Origin: Yinghuangia elevatio
Lineage (GTDB): Bacteria > Actinomycetota > Actinomycetes > Streptomycetales > Streptomycetaceae
DNA length: 64,000 bases
Direction: 5' to 3'
NCBI RefSeq assembly: GCF_040649515.1
Contig: NZ_JBEZFP010000014.1
Location: 39,788-103,787 of the forward strand
Part shown: positions 1 to 8,017 of the stretch, piece by piece
Position numbering within the stretch: the stretch's first letter is position 1
Layout: each line of letters begins with the position of its first letter
Program-made: the position numbers and the translations under genes
The notes under the pieces: model-generated
Databases searched by the model: none
Seen by the model: the letters and a program-made list of their open reading frames with translations, nothing else
What the model was told of the DNA's origin: nothing

Positions 1-459
1 CGGCGCGTATCCCACAGGCACTTGATTCACCTGAAGGTCGGAGAAGACCAGGTTCAGGTTGTGCGCATTGGTCTCGATGCGGACCTCGTGAAACTCGATC
101 CCGAGGGCCTTCGACCAGCGCCGGGTCGCCGCCGACCCGGGGAGGAGCCGGGCTCCGGGATACAGGCAGTGCCACTTCACACCCCAGACGTACCCGTCGA
201 GGTCGGCGCCGGTTTCGTGGACGATGAGCCGGTCGTCCAAGGAGACCTTCCACGTCTCCGGCTGCACCGAAGTCTCGCACCGCGCCTCGACGCAGTACCG
301 GAAGAGGTACCGCAGGTAGGCCGGCGCGACGCCGCTACGGGGATCTGCCGTCATGTAGACGATGACCTCGTAGTCGCGCATGTAGTCGGTGTATCCGTGG
401 TGCACGACAGCGTGGTCGAAGATCTCGTCCAGCAGTTGTTCGAGTGCATCGGTGTCCAT
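1..459 (-). CDS. YxiG-like hypothetical protein, 3' end beyond window
   Basis: From an ATG at 459 the frame is open to the window edge (153 codons). Visible blocks are HHGYTDYMRDYEV near residue 20, YLRYLFRYCVEA near 50, GADLDGYVWGVKWH near 85 and NAHNLNLVFSDLQV close to the end. I recognise this pattern as the YxiG-like family, small proteins of about 155 residues widespread in actinomycetes, so only a few codons are probably missing. The family has no known function. There is no signal peptide or membrane segment, so a cytosolic location is inferred. A perfect 9-bp hairpin lies 30 bp upstream of the start, and 340 bp separate it from the next gene on the same strand, so it is likely its own transcription unit. 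Confidence 0.65.
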   Translation of the reverse strand, partial: MDTDALEQLLDEIFDHAVVHHGYTDYMRDYEVIVYMTADPRSGVAPAYLRYLFRYCVEARCETSVQPETWKVSLDDRLIVHETGADLDGYVWGVKWHCLYPGARLLPGSAATRRWSKALGIEFHEVRIETNAHNLNLVFSDLQVNQVPVGYAP

Positions 460-488
460 ACCGCCGTTGATACCGCACTCCGCCCTCC

Positions 489-509
489 GCACTCCGCCCT
501 GCGGAGTGC
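489..509. other. Perfect 9-bp hairpin upstream of the YxiG-like gene
   Basis: GCACTCCGC, a 3-nt CCT loop, then GCGGAGTGC. A second copy of the left-arm sequence (CCGCACTCCGCCCT-like) directly precedes it. It could be a terminator for the minus-strand sigma operon or an operator for the gene at 459. The surrounding 460-800 stretch shows no convincing gene. Confidence 0.4.
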
Positions 510-800
510 CGGTCCGAGGCGGCCGGCCGCGCCACGGGCATCGACCGGTCCGCACCGGCCCTACGGCATCGCAGTCAGGGCTGCGGGACGTGCCGGACAG
601 GTGGCCGTCGCCGCCGGCCGCCTGCCCGGACATCTACTTGCGGGGCACACCGTCAGGCCGTGGCGAGTGTCGCACCCGAGGACCGCGGAGCCGCACTGTT
701 CCTGCCGACGAGACAACTCGGCGGCCGGGCGGGCGGCATGGCGGACGGACAGCACCCCGAGGGCATCGCCCAAGACCCCCAGGACGTCCTGCCGCGATTC

Positions 801-1229
801 TCACCTCCCTGGGCGAACATGTGTCCCCGGACGCGATGACCGCGGCCCTGGGTCCTCGGCCTCCTGCCGCGGCTTGCCGAGGGTGCACACCCCGTCGTCG
901 CACCGACGTTCCACGCGACCGCGGGAGATGGTCTGCGCCAACCCGATCAGCCAGCACGTGGGGCAGCCGCGAAACGCCACCAGTGCCGACGGCGCCGCGA
1001 GCAGGGCGACCGGGCCCACGACGGGAACCAGGGCGATCGCGCCGACGATCAGCCCGACCCCGATGACGCCGCGGGCCAGATGGCGCGGAACGGAGCGGCT
1101 GGCGAAGTTCGTCGCCGGTGCCGCGGGGCGTACGGCGGCCGCCAGGGCCACCGCTCCCGGCGCGGACCGTACGGCGTGCGCGGTGCCGTCCGCGTGCGCG
1201 GTGTCATCCCCGGCGTTCACGATTTCCAC
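801..1229 (-). CDS. Small cysteine-containing membrane protein (YgaP/DUF2892-like) coupled to ECF sigma factor
   Basis: 142 residues from a GTG at 1229, preceded by AAAGGAG at 9 nt. The gene overlaps the last 13 nt of the sigma factor gene, so the two are translationally coupled. After a low-complexity N-terminus there are hydrophobic segments (residues about 55-85: GVIGVGLIVGAIALVPVVGPVALLAAPSALVAF broken by small residues), then CPTCW, an SRGRVERRC stretch and DDGVC. Four cysteines therefore sit just after the membrane region. This layout resembles YgaP/DUF2892-type inner membrane proteins that accompany ECF sigma factors in Streptomyces. Inference: it may control or sense for the sigma factor, the cysteines binding metal or responding to redox state. 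It lacks a recognisable canonical ZAS motif, so an anti-sigma role is not proven. Confidence 0.6.
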   Translation of the reverse strand: MEIVNAGDDTAHADGTAHAVRSAPGAVALAAAVRPAAPATNFASRSVPRHLARGVIGVGLIVGAIALVPVVGPVALLAAPSALVAFRGCPTCWLIGLAQTISRGRVERRCDDGVCTLGKPRQEAEDPGPRSSRPGTHVRPGR

Positions 1230-1891
1230 GGTCCCGGCTCCTTTCCGATCCGTCGCCCGACGACCGCGGCCGGCACCTCGTCCACCGCACCGGCTCCACC
1301 CGCTCCAACTGCTCCATCAGCTCTATCTGCCGGGTCGCCCGCCGCCAGGGCCTGGCGCAGGGCCACGCGTGCTCTGTGCAGCCGCGACTTCATCGCCGCG
1401 TTGCTCAGACCGAGCGAACGGGCGACCGTCCTGCCCGGCAGGCCCTGCACGTCGCGCATGATCAGCACCTGCCGCTGGTCGCGCGGAAGAGCGCTCACCG
1501 CGGCCGCGATCAGCTCCGCTTCCAACGAGCGCAGCACCGCGTCTTCGGCGGACGGTTCCGCGTACGTGTCCGTCTCGGCCGGCGCCTGGTCGCTGCGCGA
1601 GACGAGCGTGCGTACATGCCGGAGGCACTCGTTGCGCACGATTCGGAACATCCACGACGCGAGCGCGCCGCTGGCCCGCAAGGTGCCGATCTTCCGGTAG
1701 AGGATGATCAGCGCCTCCTGCGCCGCGTCCTCCGCGTCCTGCGGCGAGGCGCACAGCGACATCGCAAACCTGCGCACATGGGGCTGCGATTCCATGACGA
1801 CCGCGGTCAGCGACGTGATGTCACCGTCCTGGGCGGCTTTGATCAGCCGCTCGTCCGGCCAGGAAGGGCGTGGGTTCATGTGCCTACTCAT
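1217..1891 (-). CDS. ECF-type RNA polymerase sigma factor
   Basis: 224 residues starting at the ATG at 1891 (MSRHMNPRP), chosen because GGGAGG lies 9 nt upstream; an upstream in-frame ATG at 1921 lacks such a site. Region 2 is seen as DAEDAAQEALIILYRKIGTL and ASWMFRIVRNECLRHVR; region 4 as LPRDQRQVLIMRDVQGL followed by the helix-turn-helix RTVARSLGLSNAAMKSRLHR. The extra glycine/alanine-rich tail after region 4 is about 45 residues. It directs RNA polymerase core to a specific promoter set; targets are unknown. The downstream membrane protein gene overlaps it and is probably its partner. A 28-codon membrane peptide gene sits just upstream on the same strand. Confidence 0.88.
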   Translation of the reverse strand: MSRHMNPRPSWPDERLIKAAQDGDITSLTAVVMESQPHVRRFAMSLCASPQDAEDAAQEALIILYRKIGTLRASGALASWMFRIVRNECLRHVRTLVSRSDQAPAETDTYAEPSAEDAVLRSLEAELIAAAVSALPRDQRQVLIMRDVQGLPGRTVARSLGLSNAAMKSRLHRARVALRQALAAGDPADRADGAVGAGGAGAVDEVPAAVVGRRIGKEPGPWKS

Positions 1892-1930
1892 ATCGGAACG
1901 CCTCCCGCGCGGGTCCCGCACAGGACCTGG

Positions 1931-2017
1931 TCAGCTGCGGCTCTTGTAGCGCCGCGTCAGGTGCCAACTGCATGCACCCACCAGTAGAGCCCCGATCACA
2001 ATCAGGCCGACAACCAT
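1931..2017 (-). CDS. 28-residue single-span membrane peptide
   Basis: Minus-strand ATG at 2017 with GGGAGGG 6-7 nt upstream and a TGA at 1933-1931. The product is one hydrophobic helix starting MVVGLIVIGALLVGACSW and ending in a basic tail LTRRYKSRS, the form of a small inner-membrane protein with a cytoplasmic C-terminus. It lies 40 nt upstream of the sigma factor start on the same strand and so may head that operon. I do not recognise a named family. The strong ribosome site and sensible composition support it; its shortness is the main doubt. Confidence 0.5.
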   Translation of the reverse strand: MVVGLIVIGALLVGACSWHLTRRYKSRS

Positions 2018-2169
2018 GGATGTTCCCTCCCACTTCCCCCGGCCCGTTCGGCCGGTACACGAACAAGAGGCGGCAGGGAGCGAAAAGGATTCCGCACGGG
2101 CCCAAGTTTTCCGGGAGCCGTGGAACAGGACCGAGGCCGGGAGGGTCGAACCCGGTAGGGACCGATCCG

Positions 2170-2207
2170 GCGTAGGCCGCCCAGGGGTTCGCCGGGGCGG
2201 CCTACGC
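2170..2207 (-). terminator. Rho-independent-type terminator after DUF4328 gene
   Basis: A perfect 13-bp stem (GCGTAGGCCGCCC paired with GGGCGGCCTACGC) closes a 12-nt loop. It begins 24 bp after the stop of the minus-strand DUF4328 gene. As is usual in GC-rich actinomycetes there is no T-run. Confidence 0.8.
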
Positions 2208-2230
2208 GGTGCTGCGGGAGCGGTTGTGGA

Positions 2231-3157
2231 TCAGGCGCCGCGGGCGGCCTGGGCGGCGCTGATGCGCCGGACGACCATGATCGCGAGCACGCCGGCCACG
2301 ACGAGCAGGCCGTACCCGGCGGCCAGAAGCCAGTCGGCCGTCTGCCACGCGTCGAGGTCCTCGGCCTTGGTCAGCTTGGGCATGCCGTCCTCGTTGCCGT
2401 CGTCGCCGCGGGTGAACGTACCGGCGAAGAACAGCACCTCGGAGACCACGAAGACGAGCCACCACGCGAGGATCAGGGTCTTGCCCGACCGCTGCTCGGC
2501 CGGTGAACCGGTCGGCTCGGAGCCGCGCCAGACGTCGTCGACGACGAGCTTGGGCAGCACGAGGTTCGCGAGCGGGACGAACCATCCGCCGATCGCCCAC
2601 CCGGCACCGAGCTTGCCGTGCGGCGGCGGCCCGAACAGTTCGATGTTCTTGCGCGCGCGGTGCAGCCAGATCATGAACACGATGCCGGCCGCCAGGAAGA
2701 CCAGCATGCTGATGCCGGTCGCGCTCACGAACGCGTCGGCGTCGTCAGCGTCCTCCTTGGACTTGAGTTCGCCGTCCAGGACGTCGCCGACCAGCATGGC
2801 GCGCTGGACGTACGCGAACACCGACAACACGGCGCCGGCGATCGTGACGCCGATGAGGACGTTGAGCGCGGTGACCATCGAGCTGACCCGGCGGATCTGG
2901 CCCTGGCCCGGACCCTGCATGCCCCAGTCTCCGGGCGGCGGAGGTGCGGCCGGGTAGGGCTGGCCGTACTGCTGCCCCGGGTAGGGCTGTTGGCCCTGGT
3001 ACTGCTGCCCCGAATACGGCTCGCCGCCCTGCTGCCGGCCCCCGTAGGGCTGCTGACCGGGCGGGTACCCCTGCGGGGACCCCGCCGGGTTCTGCTGACC
3101 TGCCCCCGGACACCCGACGGCATGGGTTCCCTCGCCGCCGCAGTACGGACATGCCAT
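2231..3157 (-). CDS. DUF4328 multi-span membrane protein with proline/glutamine-rich N-terminus
   Basis: 308 residues from the ATG at 3157 (MACPYCGGEG), preceded by GAGGGG. The first 10 residues carry CPYCG and a further cysteine at GC, a possible zinc ribbon half; residues 25-75 are a repetitive P/Q/G/Y-rich stretch (QQYQGQQPYPGQQYGQPYP type). From residue about 95 there are four hydrophobic helices (TALNVLIGVTIAGAVLSVFAYV; SMLVFLAAGIVFMIWLHRA; LILAWWLVFVVSEVLFFAG; LLAAGYGLLVVAGVLAIMVV) with the WLHRARKNIELFG and GWAIGGWFVPLANLVLPK signatures of DUF4328. Function unknown; a membrane scaffold or sensor is a guess. A strong terminator follows. Confidence 0.85.
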   Translation of the reverse strand: MACPYCGGEGTHAVGCPGAGQQNPAGSPQGYPPGQQPYGGRQQGGEPYSGQQYQGQQPYPGQQYGQPYPAAPPPPGDWGMQGPGQGQIRRVSSMVTALNVLIGVTIAGAVLSVFAYVQRAMLVGDVLDGELKSKEDADDADAFVSATGISMLVFLAAGIVFMIWLHRARKNIELFGPPPHGKLGAGWAIGGWFVPLANLVLPKLVVDDVWRGSEPTGSPAEQRSGKTLILAWWLVFVVSEVLFFAGTFTRGDDGNEDGMPKLTKAEDLDAWQTADWLLAAGYGLLVVAGVLAIMVVRRISAAQAARGA

Positions 3158-3453
3158 GAGTACTTCCCCTCGAAGTCGGCCGATCGGACGGTACGGAGCT
3201 CTTGCCGCGGGCGGGTCGTGACGACGCGGTCCGCGAGCCACAGCCCCCGTTGCGGACCACGCAGCAGTACTACCCGGGAAGTCGGGGCCAAACGACACGC
3301 CGAGACCGCTACTTCACCAGCCCTCGCATCGGCCGCACGCGCCGCCGCTGTCGCCCGGACGCCCGGCACTGCGGCCGGCTGACCGAGGAAGCACACCCTG
3401 GGCCGACTCTCACCCGTCGCCTTGACGGCCGCGAGTTTCGACACTCTGCCGGG

Positions 3454-3948
3454 TCAGCAGTCGTGGAAGGCGCGGGCGTCCGCGTTCAGACCCGAGCAGA
3501 ACTGGTCGATGTCGCTGGAGACTTCCTGGCGCGCGTACAACAGCGCGGCCACCACGACCGCAAACCCGACGATCGCAACCAGCACCCGGCCGTACGACGC
3601 GGCCGACGCGTGCTGCGCACGGTCCGGACGGCGCGGCGTGAAGACAAGAGGCACGCCCTCGCCGTAGTCGTACCGGCCGTCGACGGTGCAGTGGTAGCGG
3701 TTGCCCGCCCGGTCCGCGTAGCTGACGTCGGTCACATCGACGTAGTAGGTCTCCCAGCGGTTGCGCCCGTTCGAGTCGGTCACGGTCCGCGTGCGCGCTT
3801 CCCGCCGGGTCGCAACGGCGATGCCGGTCGTACGCACGCCCGCGCTGCGCAGGCGCGCCACCCGCAGCGCGGTCAGAACGATCACGATGGGGCCGATGAT
3901 CCAGGCGGCTTGAAGGGCGAGGGTCAGCTTGTCCACGTGTTCTTGCAT
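3454..3948 (-). CDS. Two-span membrane protein, DUF3592-like
   Basis: 164 residues from the ATG at 3948 (MQEHVDKLT), with AAGGAA 8 nt upstream. One helix at residues about 10-30 (LALQAAWIIGPIVIVLTALRV) and one near 115-140 (GRVLVAIVGFAVVVAALLYA) flank a beta-rich domain with RWETYYVDVTDVSYADRAG and a GRYDYGEGVPLVFTPRRPDRA strip. This is the usual DUF3592 architecture of secreted or periplasm-facing small proteins. The C-terminus ends FCSGLNADARAFHDC with a conserved-looking cysteine pair. Role unknown. It stands alone, divergent from the large sigma fusion gene across a 361-bp spacer. Confidence 0.7.
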   Translation of the reverse strand: MQEHVDKLTLALQAAWIIGPIVIVLTALRVARLRSAGVRTTGIAVATRREARTRTVTDSNGRNRWETYYVDVTDVSYADRAGNRYHCTVDGRYDYGEGVPLVFTPRRPDRAQHASAASYGRVLVAIVGFAVVVAALLYARQEVSSDIDQFCSGLNADARAFHDC

Positions 3949-4086
3949 GAGCCGAATTCCTTTGCGGGGACGGCGGCGTCCGGACCGGTCCGACTGTCGG
4001 CCGGGCCGCATGCCGTACGGAGGCCGCGGAGAGCGGCCGGTTCACCGGGGACGTGGCACGGGATCGCCGCATCTCTCGGGTTCCGC

Positions 4087-4154
4087 GGAAACTTTTCGTG
4101 GAACTTTTCGCCCAGCTCTCTCGGCGGAACTTTTGGGGTAGTTCGAGGACTTTT
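4087..4154. repeat. Four GGAA(A)C-TTTT repeats in the promoter region of the sigma fusion gene
   Basis: GGAAACTTTT at 4087-4096, GGAACTTTT at 4100-4108 and 4126-4134, and GGACTTTT at 4147-4154. All are direct repeats on the plus strand, in the 361-bp spacer between the DUF3592-like gene (minus) and the sigma fusion gene (plus). GGAAC is the usual -35 core of ECF sigma promoters, so autoregulation is possible, but no convincing -10 was found at the right spacing. Nothing else is recognisable in the spacer. Confidence 0.55.
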
Positions 4155-4309
4155 ACGGCTCGCCGCTTGCCGCTGCCGACGCCCGCGTTTCGGATCGGCC
4201 TGCCAACCGGTCGGCGGTCTCGGATAATTGCTCCACCCGAGTTGGAGAGAACGGGCTCCCTCGCACCACGTCTCCGGTGACTCACCACGTCGCCTTCGAG
4301 GAGGGTGTG

Positions 4310-7180
4310 ATGACACAACCCCACCCGGACGACCGCCCCGGCGGGATGGCGTCCGAACACGCGCGGCTCGCCCCGGACTTGGCCGCGGACACGACGGCCG
4401 ACGCGTCGGACGAGACCGTCGGCACGGGCGCGGGAACAGCCGCGGACGTATCCGCGGACCTGACCGCGGAAGCAACCTCCGACGTGTCCTCGGACGACCA
4501 GTGGCAGCGCCTGCGCGCCGGGGACGAGGCGGCCCGCATCGCGCTCTACGAGAAGCACCATGAGGGGCTGCGGCGCTGGTTCCGGGCAAAGCTGCCGTCC
4601 GGCGTCGACGCCGACGACTGCGTGAGCGAGGTCTTCGTCCGCGCACTCGACGGCATCGCCAGGAACGCCGACATCAGGGACGGCGTCGACCAATGGTTGT
4701 GGGGCATCGCCCGCTACGTCCTGATCGAGCAGTTCAAGGCGAAGAAGCGGCGCACCGACGCGGAGTTCGAGGACGGCGACCCCGCTTCCGAGGACTCTCC
4801 CGCGCGCACCGTGGGCGTCGCCGCCGGACCCGCGGAGCCGGGCCTGGTGTACGGCAAACAGCAGGCGTTCGACGCGCTCTTCGACGCGGCGGCCTCCCTG
4901 TCCCGTGCCCAACGCACCGTCGTCAGCGCCTACTTGGACCGGAGCCTCGCCGAGATGCGCGAGTTCAAGGGTGCCGAACTGGCGGCGTACCTGGACTGGC
5001 CGGACAAGAAGGTGCACACCGAGCTGAGCCGCGGGATGTCAAAGGTCTTCGAGCAGATCGGGCTCCTGGCCGCCGCGCGGGCGATGCGCTCGTGCCCCGG
5101 CTACCGCGAACTCACGGAGCCGCAGGGTCCGTTGCACTCCCTGTTCGCCGACGACCGCACCGGGCCCAGGTTGGTGCCGACTCGCAAGGAGTACGCGGCG
5201 CTCAAGAAGCACGCGCCGGTGTGCTCACACTGCTCGACCGTGATGCGCGACGCCGTGTGCGAGAAGCAGTGGGCCCTCGGACCGGGCATCGCTCTCGTCG
5301 CCGCCCAGCAGAACGCGGACGACGACGAACGCCGCCGGACAGTCCTGGCCTGGTGGACGGGTCGCGGCCCCGCCGCCCCGGCACGTACGCTCCCTCCTCC
5401 CCCGGCGGCCGGGGCGGCCGTCGAGGGCGCCGTCGCCGACGTCGGGACGGTGTTGGGCGGCGCGGGCTCGACCGGCGCCGGACCGTTCGCCGCGGTCGGC
5501 CGGGTGGTCCGGACGGCGTCGCAGAGCGTGGCGCGCCCGGTCGCGTCCGCCGCGCGGACGACGAGCGACGCGATGCTGCGGCAGGCCTTGCGCGTACCCG
5601 GGGTCAATTCCGCGGTGAACGCGACGACCCGCGTCGCGGCCGAGAACCCCTTGGCGGTGCGCGTCGGCGGCGCGTTGGTGGCGTTGGGGACGGCTGCCGC
5701 GGTGACCTTGGCGGCGGTCGCGCCCGGCGACGCGTCGCAGGCGGCGAGCGGGTCCGGCCGTCCGGAGGCAGGAGTCTCGGCGCCCCCCGACGGCGGTACG
5801 GGCGAGGGAAGTTCTCCCCCCGGAACCGAAAGCCCGGCGCCGACCGGGAGTGCTCCGACGCAGTCGGGACCGCCGGGCGCCCTGCCTCCGCCCGGGGGCG
5901 GATCCCCCCCTGGGCCTTCGGGGACCGAAACGGGCACGCCCGCCGCGACGAACCCCGACGGCACCCTCCGGACCGAGAACCCGGCGACCTCCCCAACCGG
6001 CCGGGGATCCAGTGGTGTTGGTGGCGACGGCGGCACCGGCAGCCAGGGCAACGGAGACGGGAACGGCGGCGGCAACGGAACCGGCGGCAGCGGCGGCAGC
6101 GGCAACCCTGTGGTCGATCCCCCGCCTCCTCCCCCGCTCACCATTCGCGCGACCTGGGGCTTCTGGCAGCTCCGCTACCCGGACGACCCCGTCGGGACCA
6201 CACGAGACCTTGGCCCCTCCCCCCAGCATCCGGGCAACGCGGAGAGCAACTGGACGTACGGTTCCTGGCGGCTCGGCGCGCAATCGGGCCGGAAGGCGCA
6301 GGTCACGCACGTCGCGACAGGCAGGCACGTCATCACCCTGCCGGATACGGGTGCGCCCGGCGGCGTCGCCCACGCCGCCGTCAACGTCTTCTCCGACACC
6401 GGAGCGTCCTGCCAGACCGTGTCATGGTGGCAGCAAGGGGTCGACGAGGCCGTCGAGGTGGCGTGCTTCGACCGCTTCGGCGCGCCGGCGGACGTACCGT
6501 TCACCGGGATGTTCCTCGGCGGCACCCAGAACGGTCCGAACACGCTCGGGGTTTCGCGCGGGTACGTCCACGCGTCCGACGCGGCGGCCGGCCGCCAGGA
6601 GCCCGCACCGGCGTCCCGGCAGAACACCGGGGCCGTGACCCGGACCGGAACGGGCAGCTACACCATGGCTGTTCCGCCCGGCACGTCGACGGCGCAGGTG
6701 ACTCCGGTCGGTAACGCGGCACGGCACTGCGCGGTCACCGGCCTGGGCGGCGGCACCGCGTCGATCGCGTGCACGACGTACGCGGGCGCCCCGGCCGACA
6801 CCGGCTTCGCGCTGAGCCACACCGGCGGCCAGAGCCTGCTCGACGACCGGCGCGTACCGCACGGCGTCGGCCTCGTCGTCGCCGACTCCCCGGCCGCCGC
6901 CGCGCCCACGGTCACCGCACCGTGGATGTCCCGGCCGGGCAACGCGTCCGTCACACGGACCGGGACCGGCCGGTACACCGTCCGCTTCGACGTCGGCTAC
7001 CTCTCCAGCTACACGCACGTCACCGCGACCGGCGGCGGCTACTGCTCGTCCGTGATCCGCAACGACTACGCCGCCAAGAACGACGTCACCCTGACCGTCG
7101 CCTGCTTCACGGCGTCCGGCGCCCCGGCGAACTCCGGTTTCCAGGTGACCTACATGACCGCGTCGCCGCAGTATCCATAG
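4310..7180 (+). CDS. Membrane-tethered sigma factor: sigma region 2/4, ZAS-like zinc motif, one TM helix, secreted C-terminal domain
   Basis: 956 residues from the ATG at 4310, chosen for GAGGAGG 6 nt upstream. In order: acidic N-terminus (1-60); sigma region 2 (about 64-148, including DADDCVSEVFVRALDGI and WLWGIARYVLIEQFK); region 4 (about 185-262, LSRAQRTVVSAYLDRSL and AELAAYLDWPDKKVHTELSR); a H301-x3-C305-x2-C308 motif (HAPVCSHC) like the zinc site of ZAS anti-sigma domains; an Ala-rich cytosolic stretch; one TM helix at about 449-471; a long Gly/Pro/Ser linker (about 472-610); then a secreted beta-rich part with three cysteine-paired units ending in CF/CT...GAPADxxF. Known: ECF groups with C-terminal membrane extensions exist in actinobacteria. 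Inference: a one-polypeptide sigma/anti-sigma sensor, perhaps released by proteolysis. Divergent promoter repeats suggest autoregulation. Confidence 0.85.
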   Translation: MTQPHPDDRPGGMASEHARLAPDLAADTTADASDETVGTGAGTAADVSADLTAEATSDVSSDDQWQRLRAGDEAARIALYEKHHEGLRRWFRAKLPSGVDADDCVSEVFVRALDGIARNADIRDGVDQWLWGIARYVLIEQFKAKKRRTDAEFEDGDPASEDSPARTVGVAAGPAEPGLVYGKQQAFDALFDAAASLSRAQRTVVSAYLDRSLAEMREFKGAELAAYLDWPDKKVHTELSRGMSKVFEQIGLLAAARAMRSCPGYRELTEPQGPLHSLFADDRTGPRLVPTRKEYAALKKHAPVCSHCSTVMRDAVCEKQWALGPGIALVAAQQNADDDERRRTVLAWWTGRGPAAPARTLPPPPAAGAAVEGAVADVGTVLGGAGSTGAGPFAAVGRVVRTASQSVARPVASAARTTSDAMLRQALRVPGVNSAVNATTRVAAENPLAVRVGGALVALGTAAAVTLAAVAPGDASQAASGSGRPEAGVSAPPDGGTGEGSSPPGTESPAPTGSAPTQSGPPGALPPPGGGSPPGPSGTETGTPAATNPDGTLRTENPATSPTGRGSSGVGGDGGTGSQGNGDGNGGGNGTGGSGGSGNPVVDPPPPPPLTIRATWGFWQLRYPDDPVGTTRDLGPSPQHPGNAESNWTYGSWRLGAQSGRKAQVTHVATGRHVITLPDTGAPGGVAHAAVNVFSDTGASCQTVSWWQQGVDEAVEVACFDRFGAPADVPFTGMFLGGTQNGPNTLGVSRGYVHASDAAAGRQEPAPASRQNTGAVTRTGTGSYTMAVPPGTSTAQVTPVGNAARHCAVTGLGGGTASIACTTYAGAPADTGFALSHTGGQSLLDDRRVPHGVGLVVADSPAAAAPTVTAPWMSRPGNASVTRTGTGRYTVRFDVGYLSSYTHVTATGGGYCSSVIRNDYAAKNDVTLTVACFTASGAPANSGFQVTYMTASPQYP

Positions 7181-7211
7181 GCCCCGGGCGCATCAACGGC
7201 AGGTACGCGGC

Positions 7212-7949
7212 TCAGTGGCCGACGGCGGGCTCGAAACAACCGGTCTCCGCGAACCCGCCGTTGACCTTCACCGTGAAGTTCGCCTGCTGCACCCAGGCCG
7301 TGACACACGCGTCTCCACCGACGCGAAGCGCGATCCTGGCTCCCTCGGGGGTCACGTAGTGGTCCACCTCGTGGCGGGGCGCCATCGGCTGCACGGAAAG
7401 CGTGCCGCCGAGCGGCTCACCCATGGGGCCGGTCCGCTCCTCCTCGTACCCAAGGCGGAGCAGCGCCTCGCGTACGGTCCGGGGATCCCAGGTACGCGCT
7501 GTCCACAACTGCCTGAGCACCGGCTCGATACGCGCTGCCTCACGCTGCGCAGCGGCCTCATCGGCGGCCGACATCTCGCCCGGTCGGCGGTAGTCGTTGT
7601 TGGCGCCGTTGTGCGGGGCTCCGTCGACGATCCCCGGCTCGACGTACGCGGGCGGCCCCAGCGGGGAGGCGGCGGTCTCGGTCGCACCCGCGCTCTCGCT
7701 CTCGTTCGCGGCGGCACTCGGCGCAACGCTCCGTGCCGTGCTCGGAGCAGTGGTGCTCGGGCCGGTTGCGTCCGGGCCGGTTGCGTTCGGGGCGGTGCTC
7801 CGGGCGGCGGCGCTCGGCGCGCTGACCGCCGCGTCCGTGCCCCGCTGCTCACCACAGCCGGTCAGCAGAAGCGCGGCGCCGAGAAGGCCGGTGGCCGCGG
7901 CGACATGTCCGCGCCGCCCCGGCGCCAAGATCCCCATGGGTGCAACCAT
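7212..7949 (-). CDS. Lipoprotein of unknown function
   Basis: About 245 residues from an ATG at 7949; a second ATG at 7937 (MGILAPGRR) is an equally possible start. The N-terminus is a lipoprotein signal: basic RR, a hydrophobic run (AAATGLLGAALLL) and the lipobox LTGC. A low-complexity Ser/Thr/Ala/Pro linker of about 65 residues follows, then a folded domain of about 135 residues with YVEPGIVDGAPHNG, a helical EAAAQREAARIEPVLRQLW segment and a C-terminal beta region ending NFTVKVNGGFAETGCFE. It is anchored on the outer face of the membrane. No family is recognised. It follows the serine hydrolase gene on the same strand after 68 nt and converges with the sigma fusion gene. Confidence 0.8.
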   Translation of the reverse strand: MVAPMGILAPGRRGHVAAATGLLGAALLLTGCGEQRGTDAAVSAPSAAARSTAPNATGPDATGPSTTAPSTARSVAPSAAANESESAGATETAASPLGPPAYVEPGIVDGAPHNGANNDYRRPGEMSAADEAAAQREAARIEPVLRQLWTARTWDPRTVREALLRLGYEEERTGPMGEPLGGTLSVQPMAPRHEVDHYVTPEGARIALRVGGDACVTAWVQQANFTVKVNGGFAETGCFEPAVGH

Positions 7950-8017
7950 CCCATGGCCGCCCGACAGCAGGATCGGCACCCGCCGCACATCCGTGACGGC
8001 GCCGCGTTCCGCAACAC

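Noticed and set aside
22..1461. A long plus-strand open frame over the YxiG-like and sigma genes
   Set aside because: It is open only because of GC-rich codon bias; the composition is Arg/Pro/Ala-rich, no family is seen, and the minus-strand genes explain the DNA.
2140..2165. GGTCGAACCC resembling a tRNA T-arm
   Set aside because: No acceptor, D or anticodon arms can be folded around it.
3410..5017. A 535-codon minus-strand open frame opposite the sigma fusion gene
   Set aside because: It crosses the divergent promoter and the real gene, and its product has no recognisable domain.
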